Source: Paramuribaculum sp.
GTDB taxonomy: Bacteria > Bacteroidota > Bacteroidia > Bacteroidales > Muribaculaceae
Reading direction: 5' to 3'
Length of the DNA: 10,257 bases
NCBI GenBank assembly: GCA_029051835.1
Contig: JAIDKJ010000359.1
Span: forward strand, 1-10,257
Shown: positions 1 to 8,650 of the stretch, piece by piece
Layout of the letters: the number at the start of each line of letters is the position of its first letter
Position numbering within the stretch: position 1 is the first letter of the stretch
Made by a program: the position numbers and the translations under genes
Notes under the pieces: model-generated
The model's database searches: none
Seen by the model: only the letters and a program-made list of their open reading frames with translations
What the model was told of the DNA's origin: nothing

Positions 1-327
1 CGATATGAGTATTAGCAGGCCGTTGTCGTTGTCTTTCTTTCCGATGCCCCAGAGTGTGAACAGCTCGGTGGCGAATGAGTCGATGTCGCCCCCTTCGATC
101 GACTCGACGGCCACAACAACCACTTCGGCCGATGTTTTCTGCCAGATATTTCCGAGCAGAGAGTCGAGCCGGACTTCGGCGGCCGGCGACAGCACTCCGT
201 CGGGGTTTGACACGTAGCGTGTGCGGTCGGACAGATGCACGTTGGGTATGTCGCCCGGAGTGTAGGCCGCGAGGGCGGTGGCTATGGCTGCTGTGAGCAG
301 AGCCATGACGAGTAGGATTCGTTTCAT
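1..327 (-). CDS. TPM-domain (YgcG/DUF477-type) secreted protein, N-terminal part
   Basis: Reading the minus strand from the ATG at 327 down to base 1 gives 109 codons with no stop; the gene continues past the window edge. Residues 1-21 form a signal peptide: a KR start, a hydrophobic LLVMALLTAAIA core and an Ala-rich cleavage region. Residues 28-109 match the start of a TPM domain. They show the NVHLSDRTRYVSNPDGVLS opening, then EVRLDSLL, a VVVVAVES strand, an SFATELFTLWGIGKK segment, and the DNGLLILIS strand. TPM proteins are exported or membrane-anchored; some are linked to acid phosphatase activity or photosystem repair, but the role in Bacteroidales is not settled. The C-terminus, which would show whether a transmembrane anchor or a Gly-rich tail is present, lies outside. 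The gene is divergent from nagA. The domain assignment is from remembered motifs. The plus-strand frames opposite look like nothing known. Confidence 0.85.
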   Translation of the reverse strand, partial: MKRILLVMALLTAAIATALAAYTPGDIPNVHLSDRTRYVSNPDGVLSPAAEVRLDSLLGNIWQKTSAEVVVVAVESIEGGDIDSFATELFTLWGIGKKDNDNGLLILIS

Positions 328-331
328 ACGG

Positions 332-339
332 CGAAGATA
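332..339 (-). promoter_or_regulatory. Possible -7 element of the TPM gene, implying a leaderless start
   Basis: On the minus strand the octamer TATCTTCG (339 to 332) differs at one base from the Bacteroidetes -7 consensus TAnnTTTG. It ends only four bases before the ATG at 327. Transcription would then begin at or beside the start codon. No good TTTG -33 box lies at the usual distance, so this is a weak call. Confidence 0.3.
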
Positions 340-454
340 GGCAAAAATTCCGAAAGGAGGGAACGTGTATCGTTGGCTTATGACGTTTTTTTGTGGCAAA
401 ACGGCGCCCTGTTGTTGCATAGTTGTTGTTTTTTATGTTAAAAACAGCATAGTG

Positions 455-487
455 TTTACCGTTGATGAATTTGTTTGGTTAAATTTG
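455..487 (+). promoter_or_regulatory. Bacteroidetes-type promoter for nagA
   Basis: A perfect -7 box TAAATTTG (480-487) is preceded, after a 21-bp spacer, by TTTA (455-458), one base off the -33 consensus TTTG. Transcription would start near 492-495, leaving a leader of about 15 nt before the ATG at 509. This supports that start over in-frame upstream ATGs, which lie at or before the promoter. Confidence 0.7.
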
Positions 488-508
488 TGGCTTAATACCA
501 ATCATTAC

Positions 509-1672
509 ATGCTTACTCAGATAATCAATGCAAAAATCCTGACGCCACAGGGATGGCTGAAAGATGGCAGCGTGCTGATGCGCGACGACAAAATCCTTGA
601 AGTGACCAACTGCGACCTGGCTGTGATCGGTGCCGAACTGTTCGATGCCAAGGGAATGTACGTAGTGCCCGGCGGAGTGGAGATCCACTGCCACGGCGGT
701 GGCGGACGCGACTTTATGGAGGGAACCGAAGATGCTTTCCGCAAGGCTATCGATGCCCACATGAAGCACGGCACCACGAGCATATTCCCCACGCTTTCGA
801 GCTCGTCGGTGGATATGATCAACCGTGCGGCCGAAACGTGTACTCGACTGATGGCTGAGCCGGGAAGCCCGGTGCTGGGCCTCCACCTCGAAGGTCACTA
901 CCTCAATCAGGCTATGGCCGGAGGCCAGATGCCGGAGTATATCAAGAATCCCGATCCCAAGGAGTACATACCTATCGTGGAACGGTGGCAGTGTATCAAA
1001 CGCTGGGATGCGGCTCCCGAGCTGCCCGGCGCTATGCAGTTCGGCAAATATATCACCGCCAAAGGCATCCTCGCCTCTGTGGCTCATACGCAGGCCGAGT
1101 ATGAGGATATCCTGTCGGCGTGGGAGTCGGGCTACAGCCATGCCACCCATTTCTACAATGCGATGCCGGGATTCCACAAGCGCCGCGAATACAAATATGA
1201 GGGCACTGTGGAGAGTATCTATCTGATCGACGACATGACGGTGGAGGTTGTGGCCGACGGCATCCATGTGCCGGCTACGATACTGCGTCTTGTATATAAG
1301 GTGAAGGGTGTGGAACGTGCCTGTGTGATCACCGACGCTTTGGCCTGTGCCTGCGCCGAGGACGCCGAGGCGTTCGATCCGCGCGTGATCATCGAGGACG
1401 GCGTCTGCAAGCTGTCCGACCGTTCGGCTCTGGCAGGCAGCATAGCCACGATGGACCGTCTGATACGCACTCTTGTGCAGAAAGCCGACATACCTCTCGA
1501 CGACGCCGTGCGCATGGCTTCGGAAACCCCGGCCAAGATCATGGGCGTCTACGACCGCAAAGGCTCGCTGGCCAAGGACAAGGATGCCGATATCATCATA
1601 CTCGACAATGATCTTAATCTGCGTGCCGTATGGGCGCAGGGCAAGCTCGTGGAGGGCACCAACACTCTCTGA
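509..1672 (+). CDS. nagA: N-acetylglucosamine-6-phosphate deacetylase
   Basis: NagA hydrolyses GlcNAc-6-phosphate to glucosamine-6-phosphate and acetate in the cytoplasm, feeding amino sugars from peptidoglycan, mucin or chitin into NagB and glycolysis. The 387-aa product has the usual length. An amidohydrolase TIM barrel shows the metal-binding HxH (H60, H62 in VEIHCHGGGG), the metal ligand E128 in GLHLEGHYLN, H193 (AHTQAEY), H211/H214 (SHATHFYNAMPG), H253 (DGIHV), and the catalytic Asp D276 in VITDALA. C-terminal GSLAKDKDADIIILD is the typical small beta-sandwich closure. The frame stays open upstream to 365, but residues coded there look random and the promoter at 455-487 falls inside it, so 509 is chosen. 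No nagB or transporter is adjacent; a strong terminator follows, so it appears to be monocistronic. Confidence 0.95.
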   Translation: MLTQIINAKILTPQGWLKDGSVLMRDDKILEVTNCDLAVIGAELFDAKGMYVVPGGVEIHCHGGGGRDFMEGTEDAFRKAIDAHMKHGTTSIFPTLSSSSVDMINRAAETCTRLMAEPGSPVLGLHLEGHYLNQAMAGGQMPEYIKNPDPKEYIPIVERWQCIKRWDAAPELPGAMQFGKYITAKGILASVAHTQAEYEDILSAWESGYSHATHFYNAMPGFHKRREYKYEGTVESIYLIDDMTVEVVADGIHVPATILRLVYKVKGVERACVITDALACACAEDAEAFDPRVIIEDGVCKLSDRSALAGSIATMDRLIRTLVQKADIPLDDAVRMASETPAKIMGVYDRKGSLAKDKDADIIILDNDLNLRAVWAQGKLVEGTNTL

Positions 1673-1687
1673 GCTTACTGACATACT

Positions 1688-1752
1688 GACCGACAGCATG
1701 CGTCGTGCTCCCGTCGAGGGAGTGCACCGGCGTGGCTGTCGGTCTTTTTTTT
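1688..1752 (+). terminator. Intrinsic terminator after nagA
   Basis: A perfect 10-bp stem, GACCGACAGC (1688-1697) pairing with GCTGTCGGTC (1735-1744), is followed at once by eight T (1745-1752). The loop can fold further on its own, with TGCTCCC facing GGGAGTGCA. It lies 16 nt past the nagA stop. Confidence 0.92.
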
Positions 1753-1772
1753 GTGGTCGGATGTGCGGCTAT

Positions 1773-1788
1773 CCCCGCAGTAGCGGGG
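1773..1788. other. Small GC-rich hairpin in the nagA/tRNA intergenic region
   Basis: CCCCGC (1773-1778) and GCGGGG (1783-1788) form a 6-bp stem with an AGTA loop. There is no T-run beside it, so it is not a standard terminator. No function is assigned. Confidence 0.4.
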
Positions 1789-1808
1789 CGGGTGGGTGAA
1801 TTATGGCC

Positions 1809-1830
1809 ATATGGGTGCGATATGGGTGCG
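1809..1830. repeat. Tandem pair of 11-bp repeats (ATATGGGTGCG)
   Basis: ATATGGGTGCG occurs twice back to back (1809-1819 and 1820-1830), about 70 bp upstream of the tRNA-Glu promoter. The spacing is one helical turn, so it could be a binding site for a dimeric regulator, or simple slippage. Apart from this and the hairpin at 1773-1788, I see no gene between 1753 and 1897. Confidence 0.6.
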
Positions 1831-1897
1831 AAAGTGTCGGTTTAGTGGTGTTTGAAAGGTGAAAATGGCTGAAAAAGTAAGTTTTTTTGTCTATTTC

Positions 1898-1928
1898 TTT
1901 GCAGGTTGGCAAAAAGTGCGTATATTTG
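1898..1928 (+). promoter_or_regulatory. Consensus promoter of the tRNA-Glu/rpsT unit
   Basis: TTTG (1898-1901), a 19-bp spacer, and TATATTTG (1921-1928) match the Bacteroidetes primary-sigma consensus at every defined base. An A/T-rich stretch lies just upstream. The tRNA begins 37 nt after the -7 box, so a short 5' leader would be removed by RNase P. Confidence 0.85.
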
Positions 1929-1965
1929 CACTCGTTTTTGAGCCATAGGCACTAAAACCAAGGCC

Positions 1966-2037
1966 GGCCCATTCGTCTATCGGTTAGGACGCAAGATTTT
2001 CATTCTTGAAAGAGGAGTTCGATTCTCCTATGGGCTA
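1966..2037 (+). tRNA. tRNA-Glu, anticodon TTC (copy 1)
   Basis: The 72-nt cloverleaf has the acceptor GGCCCAT pairing with ATGGGCT (first pair G-U) and discriminator A2037. The anticodon arm is CAAGA-TTTTCAT-TCTTG, giving anticodon TTC for glutamate codons GAA/GAG. The T-arm is AGGAG-TTCGATT-CTCCT. CCA is not encoded (the next bases are CAA), so it must be added enzymatically. It stands 36 nt before rpsT with no terminator between, so both are probably on one transcript. Confidence 0.97.
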
Positions 2038-2073
2038 CAAATAAAAATTCACGACAATTTTGACATAATAGAA

Positions 2074-2331
2074 ATGGCAAATCACAAATCATCGCTGAAG
2101 AGAATTCGTCAGACCGAGTCGCGCCGTCTGCGCAACCGCTACTACGCAAAGACTGCCCGCAACGCCGTGCGTCGTCTGCGCGCTATGACCGACAAGGCTG
2201 AGGCTCAGGCTGCTTTCGTAGGTATCACCAAGATGCTCGACAAGCTGGCTGCCAAGAACACGATCTCTAAGAATAAGGCATCGAACCTCAAGAGCAAGCT
2301 CGCCCTCCACATCAACAAGCTGGGCGCTTGA
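2074..2331 (+). CDS. rpsT: 30S ribosomal protein S20
   Basis: S20 is a primary 16S rRNA-binding protein of the small ribosomal subunit. The 85-aa product is all helical and very basic, with the family opening [15 protein letters not shown], an [20 protein letters not shown] helix, the [12 protein letters not shown] segment and the C-terminal [14 protein letters not shown] helix ending near HINKLGA. Length and all three helices are as expected, so the gene is intact. The start is fixed by the conserved MANHKS; no Shine-Dalgarno is seen in the A/T-rich 36-nt gap after the upstream tRNA. It is flanked on both sides by identical tRNA-Glu genes and probably read from the promoter at 1898-1928. In some bacteria S20 represses its own translation; nothing here shows that directly. 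Confidence 0.97.
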   Translation: MANHKSSLKRIRQTESRRLRNRYYAKTARNAVRRLRAMTDKAEAQAAFVGITKMLDKLAAKNTISKNKASNLKSKLALHINKLGA

Positions 2332-2348
2332 TAGCTGAGGATAGCTGA

Positions 2349-2361
2349 CGGCGGAACGCCG
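2349..2361 (+). other. Short hairpin between rpsT and the second tRNA-Glu
   Basis: CGGCG (2349-2353), GAA loop, CGCCG (2357-2361). No T-run follows, so it is unlikely to stop transcription. It could instead mark an mRNA 3' end after the tRNA is cut out. The sequence ATAGCTGA also occurs twice just before it. Confidence 0.4.
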
Positions 2362-2394
2362 GCCTCACGGCTGCGATCCGGGTCAACTCCGACC

Positions 2395-2466
2395 GGCCCA
2401 TTCGTCTATCGGTTAGGACGCAAGATTTTCATTCTTGAAAGAGGAGTTCGATTCTCCTATGGGCTA
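2395..2466 (+). tRNA. tRNA-Glu, anticodon TTC (copy 2)
   Basis: Identical base for base to the tRNA at 1966-2037, with the same CAAGA-TTTTCAT-TCTTG anticodon arm and no encoded CCA. No TAnnTTTG box occurs in the 63 nt between rpsT and this gene, so it is probably co-transcribed with the first copy and rpsT, then released by processing. A terminator follows 30 nt later. Identity with copy 1 extends to 76 nt (1964-2039 and 2393-2468), ending almost exactly at the mature gene boundaries. Confidence 0.97.
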
Positions 2467-2496
2467 CACAATTTTCCCCCTTAATTGTTTCTGGAC

Positions 2497-2531
2497 TGAT
2501 GCGCCGTGAGGTGCGTCATTCCTTTTTTTTT
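2497..2531 (+). terminator. Intrinsic terminator of the tRNA-rpsT-tRNA unit
   Basis: TGATGCGCC (2497-2505) pairs with GGTGCGTCA (2510-2518) over 9 bp with two G-U pairs, closed by the GTGA tetraloop (GNRA class). A nine-T run at 2523-2531 follows. This is a textbook Rho-independent site. Confidence 0.9.
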
Positions 2532-2566
2532 GTTTATGGGGTGTGCGTATGTCGATACAAAAATGA

Positions 2567-2599
2567 TGTCGCGGGGCACCTGTCTGGGTGTCGCGGGGC
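2567..2599. repeat. Pair of 11-bp direct repeats (TGTCGCGGGGC)
   Basis: TGTCGCGGGGC occurs at 2567-2577 and 2589-2599. Between them GGCACC and GGTGTC can pair weakly, and six T follow the second copy (2600-2605). It could be a poor second terminator or an upstream site for the leuS promoter 28 bp further on. No function is assigned. Confidence 0.45.
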
Positions 2600-2626
2600 T
2601 TTTTTGATGAGTCGGGGGTGTTAAAT

Positions 2627-2658
2627 TTTGACCACTTACCGACTTTTGCTTAACTTTG
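2627..2658 (+). promoter_or_regulatory. Consensus promoter of the leuS-rdgB-porZ-like unit
   Basis: TTTG (2627-2630), a 20-bp spacer, and TAACTTTG (2651-2658) match the Bacteroidetes -33/-7 consensus at every defined base. Transcription would start near 2664. Confidence 0.85.
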
Positions 2659-2754
2659 TAGGTGGTAAAGCAGGTTGCGGGCTATGGAAGCCGTCGGAGG
2701 CCTGATGCCAGATGAAAATCAACAGTTATCGGAAATTTACACATTTATCCTACA
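2659..2754 (+). other. leuS 5' leader, about 90 nt
   Basis: The leader from the predicted start near 2664 to the ATG at 2755 is longer than those of the other genes here. It holds only short possible stems (GGCT/AGCC around 2680-2692; GGC/GCC around 2699-2709) and then an A/T-rich, unstructured stretch before the ATG. I see no T-box core, no leucine-rich leader peptide and no Shine-Dalgarno sequence. Confidence 0.4.
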
Positions 2755-5528
<2,774 letters not shown>

Positions 5529-5532
<4 letters not shown>

Positions 5533-6110
5533 AGCGCAGAATAGTTTTTGCCACCAACAACGCCCACAAGCTCGAAGAGATCCGGGCCATAGCCGGCGAC
5601 ATGCTTGAGGTGCTGTCGCTGGCCGAGATAGGCTGTCATGACGACATACCGGAGAGCGAGCCTACGATCGAGGGCAATGCCATAGCCAAGGCGCGCTGGG
5701 TGCGCGACCGTTACGGCTACGACTGCTTTGCCGATGACACCGGCCTGATGGTCGATGCTCTCGGCGGCGAGCCGGGGGTGCATTCGGCCCGCTATGCCGG
5801 TCCGGGGCATGACTCGCAGGCCAATGTGGCTCTGCTTCTCGAACGCATGGAGGGTGTGGCCGACCGCAAGGCTCACTTCACTACCGTGATAGCGCTGACC
5901 GAGGGGGATGCGACCAAGGTGTTCGAGGGGCGTGTCGACGGCGAGATACTGACCGAGCGCGACGGCGACGGCGGATTCGGCTACGATCCGGTGTTTCGTC
6001 CGGCGGGGTGCAGCGCGTCGTTCGCATCGATGAGCGCCGAGGAGAAAAACGCTATAAGCCACCGCGGGCGGGCTACGGCGCGCCTGCTTGAATATTTCAA
6101 GTCGCTCTGA
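5529..6110 (+). CDS. rdgB: Non-canonical purine NTP pyrophosphatase (RdgB/HAM1 family)
   Basis: Hydrolyses dITP, ITP and XTP to the monophosphates plus pyrophosphate, keeping deaminated purines out of DNA and RNA; a cytoplasmic Mg-dependent dimer. The 193-aa product has the family's usual length and signatures: the N-terminal [12 protein letters not shown] (T9, N10, K14 at the nucleotide site), E43 in the [11 protein letters not shown] segment, the DDTGL metal-binding stretch at 69-73, GVHSARYAG (83-91), GFGYDPVF (149-156) and SHRGRA (177-182). All expected catalytic positions are present, so it should be active. Its ATG overlaps the leuS stop as ATGA, and its own stop shares one base with the ATG of the next gene, which suggests translational coupling through all three. 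No internal promoter is seen. Confidence 0.97.
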
Positions 6111-8521
6111 TGAGATTGCTGTTGTCGCTGCTGTTGTCGCTGCTGTCCGTGGCTTTGAGCCGGGCCGATATGGTGCCGTGCAGCTGGCGGGTGCGCCCGG
6201 TGTGGTCGGGTGCGCCTCAGTCGGTGGTGGAAACGCCGGGGAAGGTCTACTTCATGATAGGCGGTTCGCTGTTTGCCCGCGACAAGGAGAGCGAGGAACT
6301 GACGGCATATACCGTGGCCCAAGGGTGCGGTGCATCGGGAGCCACGATGATGGCTTACTCGGCCACCGCTGGAGTCCTTGCGGTGGCATACGAATCGGGC
6401 CATGTGGATCTGATAGACCGCGAGGGCGCGATCATTCCTATGCCGGAGATACGCGACGCCGAGGATGTGGATGACCGCACGATCAACGATATGTCGGTGG
6501 ATGGCGACGACTGCTATCTGGCCACGGCATTCGGCCTCGTGAAGATAAATCTGCGCACCCGCCGGGTGACCGATTCCGGGCGCTATGGCCGGGAGGTGGA
6601 GCTTGTGACCACGATGGGCGACTGGCTGGTGGTGAAGAGCGGCGAGGATGTGATGGCCGCTCCCAAAGCTGGATCGCTGCGCCGGTTTGACGTGTTCAGG
6701 CCGGTGACGAAGCGTGGCGGGGCGGTCGGACTGCTCGGACTGAGCGGTTCGCGTCTGCTGATAGTGATGGAGCGCATCGCCGCACTGGCTGAAACGGATC
6801 CGGCGTCGGGACTGTATGATGAAAAAGCATGGGCCGACGTGACCGGAGGAGTGATCGCGGCCGACGGCGACGGAACGGCCTGGCTTCCGGGAAGCAACGG
6901 GTGGATATGCAGCGTCACCGCGGCCGGACGTGTTGAACGTGTGGCCGAGATGCCTGCGGCTGACGGCCTGCCTACGGTAATGTCGTCGGTCGATCCGGCT
7001 TCGAGGCTTTGGACTCTCTCGGCCGGTGGAATATCGCTGCTTACCGTCGCTGACGGCCGATGGCAGACGGCTGTGGAGCGGTTCATACCGCAGGGGTGCG
7101 TGTTCACGCGCGATGTGGCCATGATAATTCCCGATGCTTCGGGGCGTCGGGTCTACGTGAGCAATCAGGGTGCGACGAACTATCGCATGTGTGCCGACGA
7201 CCGCGAGGGGGAGCCGCAGGCCACCACCATGATAGAGGATGGCGAGGCGGTCAATGTGTCGGCTGTGGATGTCAAGGCTGTCAATGCCGTGTCGGCTGCA
7301 AGGCAGAAGCGTACAGGCCCGGTGGCTCTCTCGCCGGAAAGGATAGTGCAGGATCCCGACGATGCGTCGACATACTATCTGGCTACGGCCAATGACGGGG
7401 TGTATCGTGTCACCGACCGCCGTCTGACCGGACGCTATGACGGCTCTAACGCTCCGCTTGAGGATCTGTACGGATGGCGTGTGTATGATCTTTCGATCGA
7501 TGGCGGCGGCAATCTGTGGATGGGTTCGACGAGCGAAGGCGGAAGCGCCGGCCTGGCCGTGCTCCCCGCCGCCAAGCGCCGCGGCCCGGCGGATGCTGTC
7601 GGTCGATCGGACTGGCTGACGTTTGATCTTCAGGGGGCGACGCTGCACAAGGATGTGAGGGTGTTTCACTGCCGCAGGTCGAACGTGACATTTGTGTTTG
7701 ATTCGGACGGAGCTAACGGCCTGCTTGCCGTGGACCGCGGCGCGACGGCCGACGATCTGCGCGATGACCGTCTGGTGAGGATCACTGAAATCGTGGATCA
7801 GGACGGGCTGACTTTTACTACAAATCACTTTACGGCTATAGCCGAGGACCGCAACGGATGTGTGTGGATCGGTGCTGACGGAGGGGTGATCGTGATCGAT
7901 AATCCGGAGGCGGTGTTCAGCCCGGGACTGAGGGTAAGGCGCCTGAAGGTGGCGCACGACGACGGTACGGGGCTTGCCGATTACTTTCTGGAAAGCGATA
8001 TGGTGACAGATATATCGGTGGACGGAGGCAACCGCAAGTGGGTGGCCACGGCTTCGTCGGGGCTTTATCTGCTCTCGGCCGACGGCTCGGAAACTGTGGA
8101 ACTGCTGACGGCCGACCGTTGCCGTATGCTTGAGGATAACGAGGTGAAGGCTGTGTATGCCTCGACGACAGACAACACCGTGCTGATAGGCACCCGTCGC
8201 GGACTGCTCGAATATGGCGGCACGGCTTCGGCTCCGGCCGACAGCTATTCGGCCGTGAAGGTTTATCCTAATCCGGTAACTCCCGAAACAGGCGGCGATG
8301 TGACGGTGTCGGGGCTGACCGAAGGCTCGCTGGTGAAGATAGCCGACGTGTCGGGTCGTGTGGTGTGGCAGGGTCGCGCCGAGGGCGGAATGCTCCGGTG
8401 GCCGGTGGAGAACTCTGCCGGACGTCGCGTGGCCTCGGGTGTGTATTACGTGCTGGCCTCAAGCGGGCGTGACGCTACGCCTGCCCGCGGAGCCGTGGCG
8501 CGGATACTGGTGGTGAACTAA
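6110..8521 (+). CDS. porZ: PorZ-like double beta-propeller protein with type IX secretion C-terminal domain
   Basis: An 803-aa exported protein. Residues 1-19 form a signal peptide ([19 protein letters not shown]). Residues 25-330 read as a beta-propeller with the family opening WRVRPVW...VYFMIGGSLFARDKES, then VDLIDREG, INDMSVDGDDCYLATAFGLVKINL. Residues about 420-705 hold a second propeller with two-component-regulator-type blades: NLWMGSTSEGG (468-478), VWIGADGGVIVID (585-597), KWVATASSGLYLLS (643-656), VLIGTRRGLLEY (691-702). Residues 716-803 are a type IX sorting domain: VKVYPNPV, VKIADVSGRVVW, ASGVYYVL. Signal peptide, two propellers, sorting tail and length close to 780 aa fit PorZ, the surface subunit that delivers anionic LPS to the PorU sortase in Porphyromonas. 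A generic T9SS-exported propeller protein is the alternative. Its ATG overlaps the rdgB stop by one base. No terminator is seen after it. Confidence 0.7.
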   Translation: MRLLLSLLLSLLSVALSRADMVPCSWRVRPVWSGAPQSVVETPGKVYFMIGGSLFARDKESEELTAYTVAQGCGASGATMMAYSATAGVLAVAYESGHVDLIDREGAIIPMPEIRDAEDVDDRTINDMSVDGDDCYLATAFGLVKINLRTRRVTDSGRYGREVELVTTMGDWLVVKSGEDVMAAPKAGSLRRFDVFRPVTKRGGAVGLLGLSGSRLLIVMERIAALAETDPASGLYDEKAWADVTGGVIAADGDGTAWLPGSNGWICSVTAAGRVERVAEMPAADGLPTVMSSVDPASRLWTLSAGGISLLTVADGRWQTAVERFIPQGCVFTRDVAMIIPDASGRRVYVSNQGATNYRMCADDREGEPQATTMIEDGEAVNVSAVDVKAVNAVSAARQKRTGPVALSPERIVQDPDDASTYYLATANDGVYRVTDRRLTGRYDGSNAPLEDLYGWRVYDLSIDGGGNLWMGSTSEGGSAGLAVLPAAKRRGPADAVGRSDWLTFDLQGATLHKDVRVFHCRRSNVTFVFDSDGANGLLAVDRGATADDLRDDRLVRITEIVDQDGLTFTTNHFTAIAEDRNGCVWIGADGGVIVIDNPEAVFSPGLRVRRLKVAHDDGTGLADYFLESDMVTDISVDGGNRKWVATASSGLYLLSADGSETVELLTADRCRMLEDNEVKAVYASTTDNTVLIGTRRGLLEYGGTASAPADSYSAVKVYPNPVTPETGGDVTVSGLTEGSLVKIADVSGRVVWQGRAEGGMLRWPVENSAGRRVASGVYYVLASSGRDATPARGAVARILVVN
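6119..6142 (+). repeat. 12-bp tandem repeat coding the signal-peptide core
   Basis: CTGTTGTCGCTG occurs twice in direct tandem (6119-6130, 6131-6142), with a partial third copy (CTGTCC) after it. The repeat is in frame and gives the LLSL-type periodicity of the hydrophobic core of the PorZ-like signal peptide. Confidence 0.85.
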
Positions 8522-8650
8522 GAGCCGCCCGGCGCGGTTAGAAACAGTAGGCGGCGGAGCGGTTGACGCGAGGCCGCAAGATATGACAATGATATTCCGG
8601 CAGGTCACGAGTGGCCAGCCAAACGATATAAAACCATAAACCGAAGAGAT

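Noticed and set aside
5..296. Plus-strand frames of 70 and 73 codons at the left edge
   Set aside because: The minus strand here codes a signal peptide plus TPM domain with consistent residues over 109 codons, so the plus-strand frames are shadows.
479..1699. 406-codon open frame antisense to nagA
   Set aside because: It spans the whole of a well-supported nagA gene and has His/Arg-rich low-information composition. Shadow frame.
1865..1948. 27-codon frame ending [10 protein letters not shown] before tRNA-Glu
   Set aside because: It is read straight through the -33 and -7 boxes; the VRIFAL ending is just the translation of the TATATTTGCAC promoter sequence.
2332..2394. Terminator between rpsT and the second tRNA-Glu
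   Set aside because: There is a 5-bp hairpin at 2349-2361 but no T-run within the following bases; the clear terminator is at 2497-2531.
2659..2754. T-box or leucine attenuator in the leuS leader
   Set aside because: No T-box sequence, no terminator/antiterminator pair and no Leu-rich peptide can be read; T-boxes are also not expected in this phylum.
5981..7957. 658-codon open frame antisense to rdgB and the porZ-like gene
   Set aside because: The protein is His/Arg-rich with no recognisable motif, and the opposite strand codes clear domains over the full stretch. Shadow frame.
8522..8650. Promoter or terminator between the porZ-like gene and the 174-aa gene
   Set aside because: No TAnnTTTG box and no stem followed by T-run is visible; the region is GC-rich first, then A-rich before the ATG.
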